DNA of 64,000 bases from Enchytraeus crypticus. Taxonomy: Eukaryota; Annelida; Clitellata; Enchytraeida; Enchytraeidae. The stretch is from NCBI GenBank assembly GCA_905160935.1, contig CAJHZI010000241.1, positions 712,501 through 776,500 on the forward strand. Direction: 5' to 3'. This document shows positions 53,101 through 62,078 of this stretch, in pieces (the first letter of the stretch is position 1; each line of letters starts with the position of its first letter). Made by a program: the position numbers and the translations under genes. Below the pieces are notes generated by a model. The model ran no database searches and was not told where the DNA came from. It saw only the letters and a list, made by a program, of their open reading frames with translations.

Positions 53101-55163
53101 TTGGCAAGCCTTCTTACTTATCTGAAAGTCTTCTTCCCTATCATCCCTCACGTCCACTTCGTTCCACCGATGCCAATCTTCTCTCTGTTCCAAATATTCT
53201 CACATCATTGGGCAGACGTTCTCTTTCTTACGCAGCACCCACTATCTGGAACTCTTTACCTGCTAATCTTCGCTCTTGTTCTTCTCTTTCAATATTCTCT
53301 AGCAAGTTTAAGACTTACCTTTTCCCACCGTAGGCATAATCAATCTACCCTGACCATTTTTTGATCGCCGGACTGGCTTTCGTTTAGGACCTTACTTCTC
53401 CTCAGCACATTTCTTTTGCAGATTGGTCTGGGTGAATTGATCTGTAGTGATGTGTGCTGTTGGGGACGTCCCTGACATCATCCCTGGATGAGGAAACAGA
53501 CGTTAAACCTTTATTATTATTATTATTATCTTAATTGACTAATTGATAGATATATTGAGTGATTGATTAATCATTCGCTAGACTGATTTACGTAATGATT
53601 GATTACGTGATTGACCTGCAGAGGATGGCAAGTACTTGTCTGGAGATGAGAGGATAGAGTTCCTGACGAAGAAGATCACAGATCTGAAGACAGTATACAT
53701 GTCGCTGAAGGCTGAGGTCGCCTCTATCGACAGACGTAGGAAGAGATACAGAGGACGAGAACACCGCAGCGATGTCCCTGCTTGTAGCACCTCGTTACAA
53801 GCAACATCTGGTTTGTAACAATAATATTAATAATAATAGCAACAATTAGAGTGTTACTGTCATCAATGATAACATTGAGCTCTATTGAGACAAAATCAAG
53901 CCAGTGAGCAAAAAGAAGGTCCAAAAACGATGCAAATGAAGGTCCAAAACGGTGCAAAAACATGATAAATATAAATTATCATGATAAATATGTCATTTCA
54001 GCATCATCGTCTCTTTAATCCCAGTTTAACTAGGGTCAGAATACGAATAGACCTTCTCCAATCTTCTCTGTCCTGCACCATATCATCTGTCAAACCCTGT
54101 TTCCTGTCCTGATTAATCGCTGGGTCTCACCTCAGTTGTGGCCTAACTAAAATAAAAATAAAAAATATCTGATTTAATAATTATTGAATATTACAATATA
54201 TGAATTAATGAGTAGTACGTGGTTTAGTAATTACGTGTGTAGTGTCCGGTTTGCTGAAAAATAGACCAACCGTAGACTGCATGTATCGTAAAAGACGACA
54301 ATGCACTAGGATCCAAACCAACGTCAGAAAGGGCATTAGGTTGATGAGCATCTAGTCTCCGGAAATTGGTGCAAAATTTTCTAAAACTAAAGGAAAGATG
54401 AAGGCCTTTTTGTGATTCCGACCCTAGTTAAACTGTGATTCGTTATGTTGATGAAGATATGACTTAATAATAACGAATATTGTGACTTGTTTGTCTAGAG
54501 TCTGTTTTGCATGTATGTGTAGGGTCTGCAATAGACATCCCTTACATCGCCTTATGGCGAGGAACCGGACGTTAAATTTTTATTGATTGATTGATTATTA
54601 AATATCAATATCATTATGCCAGAAATGTTAAGGTACATTGCAGGCTGCTTGTATAGACTTTACAAATCTTTCAGTACACTAGGATTGATATTTCTTCCTA
54701 TACACACGCCTGTAATCCAAGCTGCAGTTATCGATTCTAATGTACTTGTCCCATCAACTCTGATAATCCACCTTTACTCTCAATCGCCCTCTGCTCTGTT
54801 TCGCTTCGTTTTTACATACAAACACGGCTCAGTCCTTGAGCGAGCTGTTGTAATGAGATAAAAAGCTGGTAAAGCTAATGTTAACGTCAGTTTCTTCACT
54901 CGAAAGCGATGTCAGTGACGGGCGAGCCCAGGAGTTGAACGGTTGAACCCCGCACATAATGATCCGCGGACGAACATCTTACCGACATCGCCACTGGCTC
55001 CAGCTAGATACTCACTCTGCTCTTCATTAATAGCTCTTGGCTACATTTTGTGGGTGATTATTGACTGTGTGTGTTATGTTTGTGTACATTTTCAGGATCA
55101 CTACTGTCATCAGCTGCGACATCTGGGGTCAGTAATAACTCAACGTCTGCACCAGTGACGTAA
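30993..55163 (+). CDS. ARID4: AT-rich interaction domain protein 4 (ARID4A/B-like), 21 exons
   Basis: Chromatin reader of the SIN3/HDAC corepressor (RBP1/ARID4 family), nuclear. Spliced CDS is 4878 bp (1625 aa). Domain order: two Tudor-type modules (about 8-119), RBB1NT-type region (about 165-290), ARID (about 305-400), Lys/Ser/Glu-rich spacer, chromo barrel (about 665-725), long acidic Ser/Glu/Asp region (about 825-1490) with a 17-Asp run, and the conserved C-terminal segment with [17 protein letters not shown]. Vertebrate ARID4A is about 1257 aa, so the spacer regions here are longer. I did not find the LxCxE pocket-protein motif of vertebrate ARID4A. The invertebrate gene is probably the single pre-duplication ARID4. 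Identity is certain; the exact ends of low-complexity exons 11-13 are less sure. Confidence 0.95.
31519..31629 (+). CDS. ARID4: ARID4 exon 2, Tudor module
   Basis: Residues 2-38: [20 protein letters not shown]. Acceptor TTTGATTTAG, donor GTAGGT; codon boundaries at both ends. Confidence 0.95.
32090..33565 (+). repeat. 1.47-kb minisatellite in ARID4 intron 2
   Basis: Units of about 36-50 bp combine gataatgctcag, tttatactgatag and tgttaataatg in varied order. The array ends at the exon 3 acceptor, which itself reads gataacactcag. Confidence 0.93.
33576..33641 (+). CDS. ARID4: ARID4 exon 3, Tudor module
   Basis: Twenty-two codons: [20 protein letters not shown] then LT. Acceptor ACACTCAG, donor GTAAGT. 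A 1.47-kb minisatellite with ctcag in each unit runs right up to the acceptor. Confidence 0.9.
34100..34185 (+). mobile_element. Short retroelement tail with ATTG repeats
   Basis: ttgccttatggcgagga then ggacgttaaattc and an ATTG-type tail. Other copies: 2150-2215 (-), 21828-21895 (-), 54515-54600 (+). Confidence 0.65.
34360..34456 (+). CDS. ARID4: ARID4 exon 4, second Tudor module
   Basis: Residues 61-93: [20 protein letters not shown]. Acceptor TGTGTGTAG, donor GTGAGT, leaves in phase 1. Confidence 0.93.
35500..35579 (+). CDS. ARID4: ARID4 exon 5, second Tudor module
   Basis: Residues 93-119: [20 protein letters not shown] then RHFMKSE, matching FDDGDE of the family. Acceptor AATTGTAG, donor GTAAGA. 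Confidence 0.94.
36403..36500 (+). CDS. ARID4: ARID4 exon 6
   Basis: Residues 120-152: [20 protein letters not shown] is a conserved ARID4 motif. Acceptor CATGATGCAG, donor GTTAGT, leaves in phase 2. Confidence 0.94.
37020..37240 (+). mobile_element. Interspersed repeat with ccaagtggcaggt block
   Basis: Shares agtgcactgccaagtggcag and ccataagagcactcc with 17290-17450, 38888-39025 (+), 8060-8215, 21175-21335, 21965-22080, 44915-45070 and 59560-59725 (-). Class unknown. Confidence 0.7.
37498..37655. repeat. Large AT-rich palindrome before ARID4 exon 7
   Basis: Arms of about 70 bp, outer ends taataatggacttttaa and ttaaaagtccattatta, centre near 37580. Confidence 0.88.
37681..37938 (+). CDS. 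ARID4: ARID4 exon 7, RBB1NT region
   Basis: Residues 152-238: a Ser/Gly linker, then [26 protein letters not shown] and [12 protein letters not shown], the RBB1NT core. Acceptor TTTTTCGCAG, donor GTACGT. A large palindrome ends about 25 bp before the acceptor. Confidence 0.93.
38480..38600 (+). mobile_element. 5S rRNA-derived SINE head
   Basis: gataagtacttggatgggtt and accactttggaagacagagtg; in ARID4 intron 7. Confidence 0.72.
39213..39390 (+). CDS. ARID4: ARID4 exon 8, RBB1NT end and acidic linker
   Basis: Residues 238-297, ending [20 protein letters not shown], which matches the LPxxW segment before the ARID. Acceptor TTTGTGGCAG, donor GTAAGA. Confidence 0.92.
39949..40030. repeat. Short tandem repeat
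   Basis: gcacctactgaaccactt repeated about four times. Confidence 0.85.
40349..40513 (+). CDS. ARID4: ARID4 exon 9, ARID domain first half
   Basis: Residues 298-352: [20 protein letters not shown], then [16 protein letters not shown]. Acceptor ATGTTACAG, donor GTTTGT. ARID domains bind DNA, usually with low sequence specificity. Confidence 0.96.
40571..40695 (-). mobile_element. tRNA-derived SINE
   Basis: Starts 58 bp past the donor of ARID4 exon 9. Confidence 0.82.
41062..41156 (+). CDS. ARID4: ARID4 exon 10, ARID domain second half
   Basis: Residues 353-384: [20 protein letters not shown] then DIKALYKK. Acceptor TTCATCTTAG, donor GTAAGT, leaves in phase 2. Confidence 0.92.
41220..41357 (-). 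mobile_element. tRNA-derived SINE, diverged
   Basis: Starts about 63 bp past the donor of ARID4 exon 10; central part mutated. Confidence 0.7.
41403..41460 (-). mobile_element. tRNA-derived SINE, truncated
   Basis: Tail end only. Confidence 0.75.
41538..41612. repeat. Palindrome in ARID4 intron 10
   Basis: ctaaagttttaactagctga pairs with its complement 30 bp on; a foldback next to the mariner element. Confidence 0.82.
41618..42482. repeat. Inverted flanks around the mariner element
   Basis: atttaaaatacagaaattca and ggcaggcaatgaaacattt left of the element recur inverted to its right (42425-42480), so mariner inserted into a palindromic element. Confidence 0.8.
41670..42416 (+). mobile_element. 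Tc1/mariner element, transposase decayed
   Basis: Perfect terminal inverted repeats of 24 bp starting CAGGGTGCGCATT, flanked by TA. Inside, [11 protein letters not shown] carries one catalytic Asp and, after a frameshift, [10 protein letters not shown] the next block. The N-terminal half is missing. In ARID4 intron 10. Confidence 0.92.
43438..43663 (+). CDS. ARID4: ARID4 exon 11, end of ARID and basic spacer
   Basis: Residues 384-459: [15 protein letters not shown] closes the ARID fold, followed by an Arg/Ser/Glu spacer. Acceptor AATTTGCAG, donor taken as GTACTG, where reading on would stop after three codons. Confidence 0.88.
43990..44345 (-). pseudogene. Antisense LINE remnant upstream of ARID4 exon 12
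   Basis: On the minus strand reads [20 protein letters not shown] and [13 protein letters not shown], alignable with the 6090-6300 remnant. Runs to within about 12 bp of the exon 12 acceptor. Confidence 0.7.
44357..44818 (+). CDS. ARID4: ARID4 exon 12, low-complexity spacer
   Basis: Residues 460-613, Lys/Ser/Glu/Gly-rich with no recognised domain; phase 0 at both ends. Acceptor ATTTTGTAG, donor GTTAGT. The acceptor side abuts an antisense LINE remnant. Confidence 0.82.
45535..45870 (+). pseudogene. LINE polymerase C-terminal fragment
   Basis: [20 protein letters not shown] and [12 protein letters not shown], then [12 protein letters not shown] in another frame; several stops. In ARID4 intron 12. 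Confidence 0.82.
46022..46082 (+). mobile_element. tRNA-derived SINE, truncated
   Basis: Tail end only, immediately after an (AT)n run and 31 bp before ARID4 exon 13. Confidence 0.78.
46114..46223 (+). CDS. ARID4: ARID4 exon 13, acidic spacer
   Basis: Residues 614-650, with [20 protein letters not shown] and a DxDS-type end. Acceptor TTTTTCAG, donor GTAATG, phase 2. A truncated SINE ends just before it. Confidence 0.85.
46529..46628 (+). CDS. ARID4: ARID4 exon 14, chromo barrel first half
   Basis: Residues 650-683: [20 protein letters not shown], the first strand of the chromo barrel (MRG15/MSL3-like). Acceptor ACTTGACAG, donor GTCTGT. Confidence 0.95.
46677..46915. repeat. Tandem repeat before ARID4 exon 15
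   Basis: gattgaatgtattgactgat units of 20-21 bp; the same unit recurs at 47210-47440, beyond the exon. Confidence 0.9.
46963..47124 (+). CDS. ARID4: ARID4 exon 15, chromo barrel second half
   Basis: Residues 684-737: [19 protein letters not shown] carries the aromatic/acidic signature of chromo barrels. Acceptor TTGATTGCAG, donor GTCTGC. Both flanking introns carry the same tandem repeat unit. Confidence 0.96.
47125..47440. repeat. CT microsatellite then tandem repeat after ARID4 exon 15
   Basis: (CT)n directly at the donor (47130-47200), then gattgaatgtattg units mixed with gttgaggga. Confidence 0.9.
47997..48204 (+). CDS. ARID4: ARID4 exon 16, basic spacer
   Basis: Residues 738-807, starting [20 protein letters not shown]. 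Acceptor AACGTAG was chosen over an AG eight bases further on because only it keeps phase 0 and the open frame. Donor GTACTT. Confidence 0.85.
49206..49332 (-). mobile_element. tRNA-derived SINE
   Basis: In ARID4 intron 16, 65 bp before exon 17. Confidence 0.84.
49398..49451 (+). CDS. ARID4: ARID4 exon 17, small basic exon
   Basis: Residues 807-825: [17 protein letters not shown]. Acceptor TTGTTTGTAG, donor GTTAGA. The 54-bp length and phases 1/1 let it be skipped without a frameshift. Confidence 0.82.
49825..49982 (+). repeat. 69-bp triple repeat over the ARID4 exon 18 acceptor
   Basis: Acceptors at 49834, 49903 and 49972, each followed by AATC and exactly 69 bp apart. The units share attcaaattcac/t and atatattagcct. 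Confidence 0.92.
49973..51964 (+). CDS. ARID4: ARID4 exon 18, long acidic region
   Basis: 663 codons (residues 825-1489), rich in Ser, Glu, Asp and Lys and predicted disordered, with a 17-Asp run near 51826-51875. No globular domain recognised; [13 protein letters not shown] is the main hydrophobic patch. Acceptor TTTACTACAG, donor GTAAGT. Two in-frame upstream acceptor copies exist at 49835 and 49904. Confidence 0.93.
52197..52352 (+). CDS. ARID4: ARID4 exon 19
   Basis: Residues 1489-1541, ending GRYNFLDM, which leads into the conserved C-terminal segment. Acceptor GATTATTTACAG, donor GTGTGT; phases 1/1. Confidence 0.88.
52738..53075. repeat. Tandem repeat, unit 21 bp, sixteen copies
   Basis: ctcgcataaaatataacatag, shifting to aaatag and then gcgtaaa variants toward the right, a clear progression of unit variants. 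Confidence 0.95.
53079..53525 (+). pseudogene. CR1/L2-like LINE 3' end
   Basis: [20 protein letters not shown], then [20 protein letters not shown] and KFKTYLF before TAG at 53331; a 3' UTR with the ggacgtccctgacatcatcc block and a (TTA)n tail follows. Confidence 0.87.
53622..53810 (+). CDS. ARID4: ARID4 exon 20, C-terminal coiled coil
   Basis: Residues 1541-1604: [20 protein letters not shown] then [13 protein letters not shown], near-identical to the end of vertebrate ARID4. Acceptor TTGACCTGCAG, donor GTTTGT. An antisense LINE tail starts a few bases into the intron. Confidence 0.95.
53813..53965 (-). mobile_element. Antisense LINE 3' tail
   Basis: Matches the tail of the 27535-27862 LINE in reverse. 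Its (ATT)n end lies within about 10 bp of the exon 20 donor. Confidence 0.8.
54860..55005 (-). mobile_element. tRNA-derived SINE
   Basis: In ARID4 intron 20; a short internal duplication (gttgaac) near the B box. Confidence 0.84.
55096..55163 (+). CDS. ARID4: ARID4 exon 21, C-terminus and stop
   Basis: Twenty-one codons and [23 protein letters not shown] then VT. A Ser-rich tail like that of vertebrate ARID4. Acceptor ACATTTTCAG. Confidence 0.88.
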
Positions 55164-56178
55164 TGATGAGCTCTTAAACCGCACCGGGTTAAATCATCGA
55201 CACCAATCTGTGTTACGATCGAATCTTGCATCGCTGAAAGTGTCTTAATTTCGTGTGGTTTAAATCGCTGGACTCGTGAGACGGTGTCGTTGAGCGATGC
55301 ATTTATATGTCAAATCTTGATGTGCAAGCATTGGTGCATATACTGTACAGTGTTGCGTGATTTTAATCTTGTCACGACTGAGTGTATTTTATTCTAGTGT
55401 TAATATGACTTTTGCTGAAATATAAAACCTCTTACCTCACCCGATGATGATGTTAGATGTGGGTCATAGGTGAAAACTGTGTCTCTCTTCTGGATTTTAG
55501 TTTACTATGCACTGCTTTACTGTATATGCCTAAATTTCAGCAGTTGTTTAGGCCTTGAGCAGTTAGCTTTTGTAGTACGGGATCGTAGCTAATACGTCGT
55601 ATATTTTGAGCGAACTATAACTGGATTTAATTGATAAAACGTTATAGTTTATACTCTTCCAGTTTATTGCTAGAATATGAATTTGTTCTCGCTGGGAATC
55701 AATGTATTTGTCCTGATCTAAACTTATTAGCGACACTGACTATGAACAAAGCACCACATCTCGTGTGTAGGAGCGCAATTCTGTGATTTGAGCGCTCTCT
55801 AAGAGCAGCCGTAAGTCTTAAGTTTTCAATAATAATTATTATATAAGTTATTTCTTTGTTTAATTGGTATTTTAACAAACTGCACGTCACTGATTATGGT
55901 ACATTAATGTCGCATTATGTAGCTGTTTAAACCAGTTTAAACCTGTCTAAAGCTGTTGTAGTCGCCTATGTTTCGACCCATCATTCCCTCCTCATCCTGC
56001 CTTACATTCAGGCGCTAGAGTTAATCTATTAAATATACTTTGCCGTTGGATATAATAATAATAATAACAAAGATTTAACGTCCCTTTCCTCATCCAGGGA
56101 TGATGTCAGGGACGTCCCCACAGCACACACAGATCAATTCACCCAGACCAATCTGCAAAAGAAGTGTGCTAAGGAGAA

Positions 56179-56179
<1 letters not shown>

Positions 56180-56220
<41 letters not shown>

Positions 56221-56607
56221 CAGTAAATTATATAATTATTTATCGCAAAAATTTCGGTGAAGACTATATGATAGCTGATGTTCATATGACAGTTTGTGGC
56301 TGTTGTAGCGAACGTTCAAGTATATACAGTATTTGCAACTATGGAGCTGCTCCCGTACTATTGTCTATAGATATGGTGTGTGTAGATATATAGTATACAC
56401 GTACACACTTATGTACATATATACAAGCATTCATACAAACAGTATATATATATATTGTTTGTATGAATGCTTGTATATATGTACATTATGTACATACGTG
56501 TGTGCATGTATATACTGTATGTATTTACACTATGCTATATACTGTATGTACAGTATGTTATGTATGTACAGCACTTTGTACTGTATGTACAGTATGTTAT
56601 GTACACT

Positions 56608-56638
<31 letters not shown>

Positions 56639-56654
56639 TGTTTGTATGCATGTT

Positions 56655-56702
<48 letters not shown>

Positions 56703-56786
56703 TATATATATATACATTATCTACTTGCTGATGATAAACATACTACTGTATTCTTGTAAATAAAGTGTATATATATATATATGTGT

Positions 56787-56854
<68 letters not shown>

Positions 56855-56860
56855 TTATAC
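56180..56860. repeat. AT-rich microsatellites in ARID4 3' UTR
   Basis: Several (AT)n tracts with a palindrome at about 56410-56515. Other (AT)n tracts: 20124-20158, 26544-26607, 34625-34675, 38008-38056, 42783-42850, 45928-46000. Confidence 0.9.
56759..56764 (+). promoter_or_regulatory. Candidate polyadenylation signal
   Basis: AATAAA inside the ARID4 3' UTR, directly followed by an AT repeat; could give a shorter transcript. Confidence 0.35.
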
Positions 56861-57307
56861 ACATATACTTATAATAAATAATTTTAGAAAAATAAATAAA
56901 CATGACCTGTAGGTTTAGATATAGGCAGATTGCTATTGTAAAGTTTATATTCTGTCTAATGTTAATGTTTTTATAGGTTCTGTTTCTGATGTATTATTGT
57001 GTTACCGTTGATTGATGTCGGTATAAATACGATGGTGTGTGTCCTAAAATATATTTGCCTGTGGAAATTTTAAAGTATATTTATCCGTATAATTGCAACT
57101 ATGTATTTCTCAGCATGAATATAAGAGTGCATTGTTCAGAGAAAATGCTAAAGTTTTGTATGACTAAATTTACAAAAGATATATATTTGCATTAATGTTT
57201 TATATGTTCTTTGTAGATATGCTAGTGTATTTGTTTGTATGGGCAAAAAATTTCTTTGGTTTGTATAATGCAGAGACGCACATGCCTTTAAGTACATGTA
57301 TCTGTAG

Positions 57308-57392
57308 TAATACAAGAGTAATACAAGAGTAATGCAAGAGTAATACAAGAGTATGCAACATACAAGAGTAATACAAGAGTATGCAACATACA
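57308..57392. repeat. Short tandem repeat in ARID4 3' UTR
   Basis: acaagagtaat units and two gtatgcaacat interruptions. Confidence 0.8.
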
Positions 57393-58369
57393 TCGGCAGG
57401 TTATTGACACTTGACAGTATCATATTGTGTGGTTAATATTTACGCAATGGCTTGAACCTAACATATTCTGTGCATCTAATTGTTTTACTCGTATTCACTT
57501 TGAACTGTGGACTCGGTTCGCTCTTTACATGATATTCTGTTATGAGTGGAATTAGATTCTGTATAATTAATTTAATTAGAATGCTGTGTAAGTTATACAT
57601 AGTTGCGCTGATACATTGATGCATAGTTAAGCATTGATGCATAATAATAATAATAATAACAACCTCCGACAATTTCTATAGCGGTGTCCAGTCTTCGAGA
57701 CCGCTTTAAAGGTTCCTTGCAGGTTAATATTAATCCTTTCCATGGTTAATCATAGCTTTGCTATTAATAGCGCCAATCTGTAGCAAGCTCCGATACAATA
57801 TTTGATTACATAGACGCATAGATACATTGTGCATAGTAGCTTTAGCTTTACGTTTACTGGGCTAATTCTGTCAAAATTTGCCTATGATAAACGTTTTTGT
57901 CGTAGTAAAGCTGAGCGTAATGAAGTATGATATTAGCAGCCCTGAGTGGTTTCTATGTTGTTAATGTCTTGAAGAAACGAGACAGACACTAGAAGGGCAG
58001 TTGTTGAGAACGTAACATTCTCTATTGGATATTAGGAATACTTTTTAATTTGTTTCCTTCATTAATTGTGGCTATTCTGTGAAAAACCACGTACTCCTGA
58101 TTCTTGCTAGGATATGAGAGAGGAGAGAGCTATTGTGTAAAGCATATAGCAACGCTGAGGCGGCTATTTCGAGCCAGTAGCTTTTGAATTGTTTTATATA
58201 CTCGTCTGTTGTTGAAGACATTGTCGTGATTAAATATTTAACGTTGTTCCATGTAGGTTTATTTTAAATGAACTGGTGAGTAACGATATACGTACAGACG
58301 TATATGTTGGCTTTTAAACTCCTTTTGAACGAATTGTTATTTGAACGTACTTGTGGAATGTGTTTTATA

Positions 58370-58375
58370 AATAAA
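58370..58375 (+). promoter_or_regulatory. Candidate polyadenylation signal
   Basis: AATAAA in ATAAATAAAAGTTTTACTC, a good context for cleavage 15-25 bases later; the last strong signal before repeat-only sequence. Confidence 0.5.
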
Positions 58376-59247
58376 AGTTTTACTCATAAGAAATAATTGT
58401 TCTTTAAACCATCTTGAGAGGAGTGGAGAACGTCTATTCATATCCCGACCCTAGCTATACTGGGATTCAACGGATGATGATGATGATGATGACGATGATG
58501 ATGATGACGACGATGATTAGAGAGAGACATATGTTTGTTTCGACAACAACCTCAATGTAAAGTCGCATACATACATAGTGTACAAAAAGAGAAATAAAAG
58601 TACAAGCATTATAATCAATTAATTAAAACAAGATGATGATAGACAATCTATCTTCTGGCTGTGTGAGATCAGCTTTTAGTCTCTTTCTCGCCTCTAGACT
58701 AAGTGCCGCGTGAGCCGATAGCATATCGTTTAGTTGTCGGTCTCTGGGTCTGTAGGGGTTAAGAATTCAAATCCTGTACTAGCTCAGTTCTTGACGAAGG
58801 CGTTATCCCGAACATCGCCCGCCTTTCTTTAACCAGCAAATTTCTGATGACTTTTTCTCCTATGATTTAATTTAGGCCTAATTTGATTATAAAAGTTACA
58901 TTATATTTCCAATTTATTCAGAAATAAATAAAGTCAAATAAATAACAAATAGCCTAGAAAAGAAAATACATAGAATGTATTGCCACTAACAGAGACTAAT
59001 TATGATTTCTTAAGTCGCAACCTAATTGTTACTGATTTAAGAAATATCATTTAAAACATTATATCTGTCACAGACAACAGAATAATCGCTAAAACAAAAG
59101 AAATTATGAATTTTAAAATTCATAATGAGCACATGGTAGATTAAGGAAATTTATGGCAATTGAAATCTTCGTTTATCATATGATATTCAAGGTTAAGGTG
59201 TCAGTTATTGTAATAATCGTTTTTTAGAAATAGACTGTTAACGCGGT

Positions 59248-59360
59248 TTTTCGCACTTGATAGAATATGCACACTGTAAACGAAGTTAAGCAGCGTCGGA
59301 ATCGGTTAGCTCATGGATGGGCTAAAACTTTGGAAGATCGAGTGCGGTCAGGATTGATTG
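59248..59360 (+). mobile_element. 5S rRNA-derived SINE head
   Basis: cgaagttaagcagcgtcgg, catggatgggc and ttggaagatcgagtgcgg. Confidence 0.7.
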
Positions 59361-60022
59361 AAAACTCCGGGGCGTTTGAATTGTTATTCTAAAATTCGCT
59401 CTATATTCAATTCTACTAATAAAAAGTAACTATTAGTCATTCGTATTCATTAAAATTTCCCCACGTTTCTGAGGCACTGAAAATAGACCAACGGAAACTT
59501 CATTTGTCAAAAGAGATGATTGAACAAGAACTGAGAAAAGCGGTTTGAAATCACTAAGACATTATTCCCATGCTATGGGATATATTTAGGTGTGGATAAT
59601 GCATAGCTATTTCTGAAGATATTAACTCGTTAATCGATGGCGTGCTTTGTATGGAGCGTGAATGCGGCATGTGAGTAGGAATATGTACATTGGACATGCC
59701 ACTCGGCAGAACACTGGAGAGAGAGAGACAGAGAGAGAGAGAGAACCATGAAAAGGGATGACTAGCCTACTCTAAATAACTAAAACTTCAAAAACAGCAA
59801 CTAAAGAGATAATCCTGGTCCACTGTAAAAATTAACTACTGCATCAAAATAAGTTTTGAAGCTGGGTTTGAAAAACTTGTTCTTTTCTCAACAGGCAAGC
59901 ATGTTGTCATCTTGGTCACCAGTCGGTGCTATTAAATAAATGTTTCAGCCTGATATATAGACTGACTGACTGACTGACTGACTGACTGACTGACTGACTG
60001 ACTAGGAGACACACACAGAAAG

Positions 60023-60077
<55 letters not shown>

Positions 60078-60148
60078 CAGAAAGAGAGAGAGAAAGAGAG
60101 AGATAGAGAGAGAGACAGAGAGAGATAGAGAGAGACACCGAAAGAGAT

Positions 60149-60199
<51 letters not shown>

Positions 60200-61016
60200 G
60201 AGAAAGAGAGAGAGAGAGGAAGAGCAAGTTCTGTGAGAGTCATGGACTCTGCAAGAGCTGGTACAGTTGTTCTCGCTGTGGAGTAATGCGAGTCAGTAGA
60301 TAGCGAAATGTTGAAGTGTTAACACTGCTCAGTAACTACAGAACACATCAGAGGTTCCTAGGAGTTTTTAGCTCGTTGAAGATTTGTCATTTGACGATTT
60401 TGTAGAAGTCCTTGCAATAATTAATATTTATAGCAATCATAAGAATAACAATAGCCTGAGTCAGTGGCGTGATTGGCTTTGAGTATGGAACAGTAGGTTC
60501 AAGGTTTAAATTTAGTACTCGTCATGTTATTGACATACTTTTGATTAAAGGAATCTCACGTGATATTATTCTTTAGCTTTAGCTTTTAATAATAGAATAC
60601 TTCAGGATTTTATTCTTTTCTAATGACGATGTCAGAGATGTGCCTCAAGGCTATTATTATTATTATTATTACTATTATCATTTATACACATTAATATTAT
60701 TACTGTCATTAGTTTACATGGCTGTTATTATTGCTACTACTATTATTATTATTGGTGCATATGACTGCTTTTATTTTTGCTATCATTACTACTATTGTCA
60801 TTAGACGTGTACAAATTATTACTACTTTATTACTACTACTTTTAATGTTAGTACACATGTTTTTTATTATTATTTTTTGCCCTGGGCTGTACAGGGCCCT
60901 GGGCTAAAAAATAAGATAAAAGAAAGACTTTAATTAAAAGAAAGATGAAAAATAAATACTTAAAATAATTCCTCTACGCTCTGGGAGGCCGTATTAGCCA
61001 ATGTGCCACGAAAAAC

Positions 61017-61068
<52 letters not shown>

Positions 61069-61348
61069 TTCATACCCTGGGGTGTATAGTGCCCTGGGCT
61101 AAAACTAAGATAAACAGAGACTTTATTTTATTAAACTTAAAAAATGAAGCGGTTAAACTAAACCTCTACACTCTGGGAAGACTCATTAGCCAAAGTAACA
61201 CGAAAACAGACAGCATTACTATTATTATCATTAGTACAAATGATTATTACTACTATGACTTTTTTTATTAGTACACATGACTTACTATCACTACTTCTTT
61301 CTATCATACACATTAGTAGTGCTTACTACTCTACTGGAAACTCAACAG

Positions 61349-61451
61349 TATGAAGCCAAATCTCCGTTTATGGTAGGATTCTTTGACTTTGGTTTGACAT
61401 CCGATTTGTCATTTGATGGATTTTACATCCCATCACCCATGAACCCAGAAG
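61349..61451 (+). CDS. Possible orphan exon, unidentified
   Basis: Between acceptor ACTCAACAG and donor GTGAGT lies an open 103-bp stretch: YEAKSPFMVGFFDFGL, LSFDGFYIPSPMNPE. It reads like real protein, but I do not recognise it and found no neighbouring exon. A chance frame is possible. Confidence 0.25.
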
Positions 61452-61511
61452 GTGAGTTAATCGAAGTTAACTTGGTCGCCTGTACCAAAAACTTCCAAAT
61501 CTAACAAAAAC

Positions 61512-61578
61512 CTGAAAAGCTAATGTTAACGTCAGTTTTCTCACCCGAAAGCGATGTCAATGACGGGCGATCCCAGGA
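61512..61578 (-). mobile_element. tRNA-derived SINE, truncated
   Basis: Tail and centre only; breaks before the B box. Confidence 0.75.
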
Positions 61579-61719
61579 TGAACAGCATATTAGAGTATGC
61601 AGGTTTTAATCTACATGCCATCATGGCTTTGCACATAACTAGCCTCATTTGTTATATCGACTATCACTCTCTAGTGGTGTTCTGAAAATTAACAGATCCG
61701 TTGTGTATATTCTTAGACG

Positions 61720-61990
61720 GCGGGATTAGCGCACTAGGTTTGGTTGCGCGTCAATTGTCGAAGTTAAGCTGCATCGACTTCGGTTAGTACTTTGTGGGTG
61801 ACCACCTTGGAAGACCGAGTGTTGGTAAAAGTTTAGAAAGGAAAAATCCTAGGGTGACAGAAGGTTATTATTAAATCCGCGCCGGCTACAATTAATGCGC
61901 CATCAAAAGGCAACGATTACTAATAACCATGGAGAGGAAGTAGGAAATGGGTCCTAAACAAGCATCTGTGCTTCCTGACCCTGCGTGCCG
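61720..61990 (+). mobile_element. 5S rRNA-derived SINE, best copy
   Basis: Head resembles the 5S internal promoter: gaagttaagctgc, ttagtactttgtgggtgacc and ttggaagaccgagtg. The body (gcgccggctacaattaatgc) follows. Copies in the same orientation: 18486-18690, 35097-35310, 38480-38600, 59248-59360. Confidence 0.75.
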
Positions 61991-62078
61991 TTATGTTATG
62001 TTAAAGTACACTCTCATTAAGAACCCTCGTTTGATTAACCAGTCACAAGAAGGCAGCCTATTTCAATTCTGAAACAGT

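Larger units (their letters stand above)
55164..58390 (+). other. ARID4: Probable ARID4 3' UTR
   Basis: No convincing coding exon here. It holds an antisense LINE 3' end (56047-56180) and long AT-rich repeats (56180-56860). The end is inferred from an AATAAA at 58370 followed by sparse repeats; an earlier AATAAA at 56759 could end a shorter form. Confidence 0.55.

Noticed and set aside
52736-53107. 123-codon frame of repeated YFMRAIL
   Set aside because: Translation of a 21-bp minisatellite; the period is a multiple of three so no stop arises.
53101-53364. 87-codon plus frame [10 protein letters not shown]
   Set aside because: Wrong frame of the LINE fragment, whose true frame reads [12 protein letters not shown].
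61760-61830. 5S rRNA gene
   Set aside because: Only the internal promoter region is similar and it continues into a dispersed repeat body.
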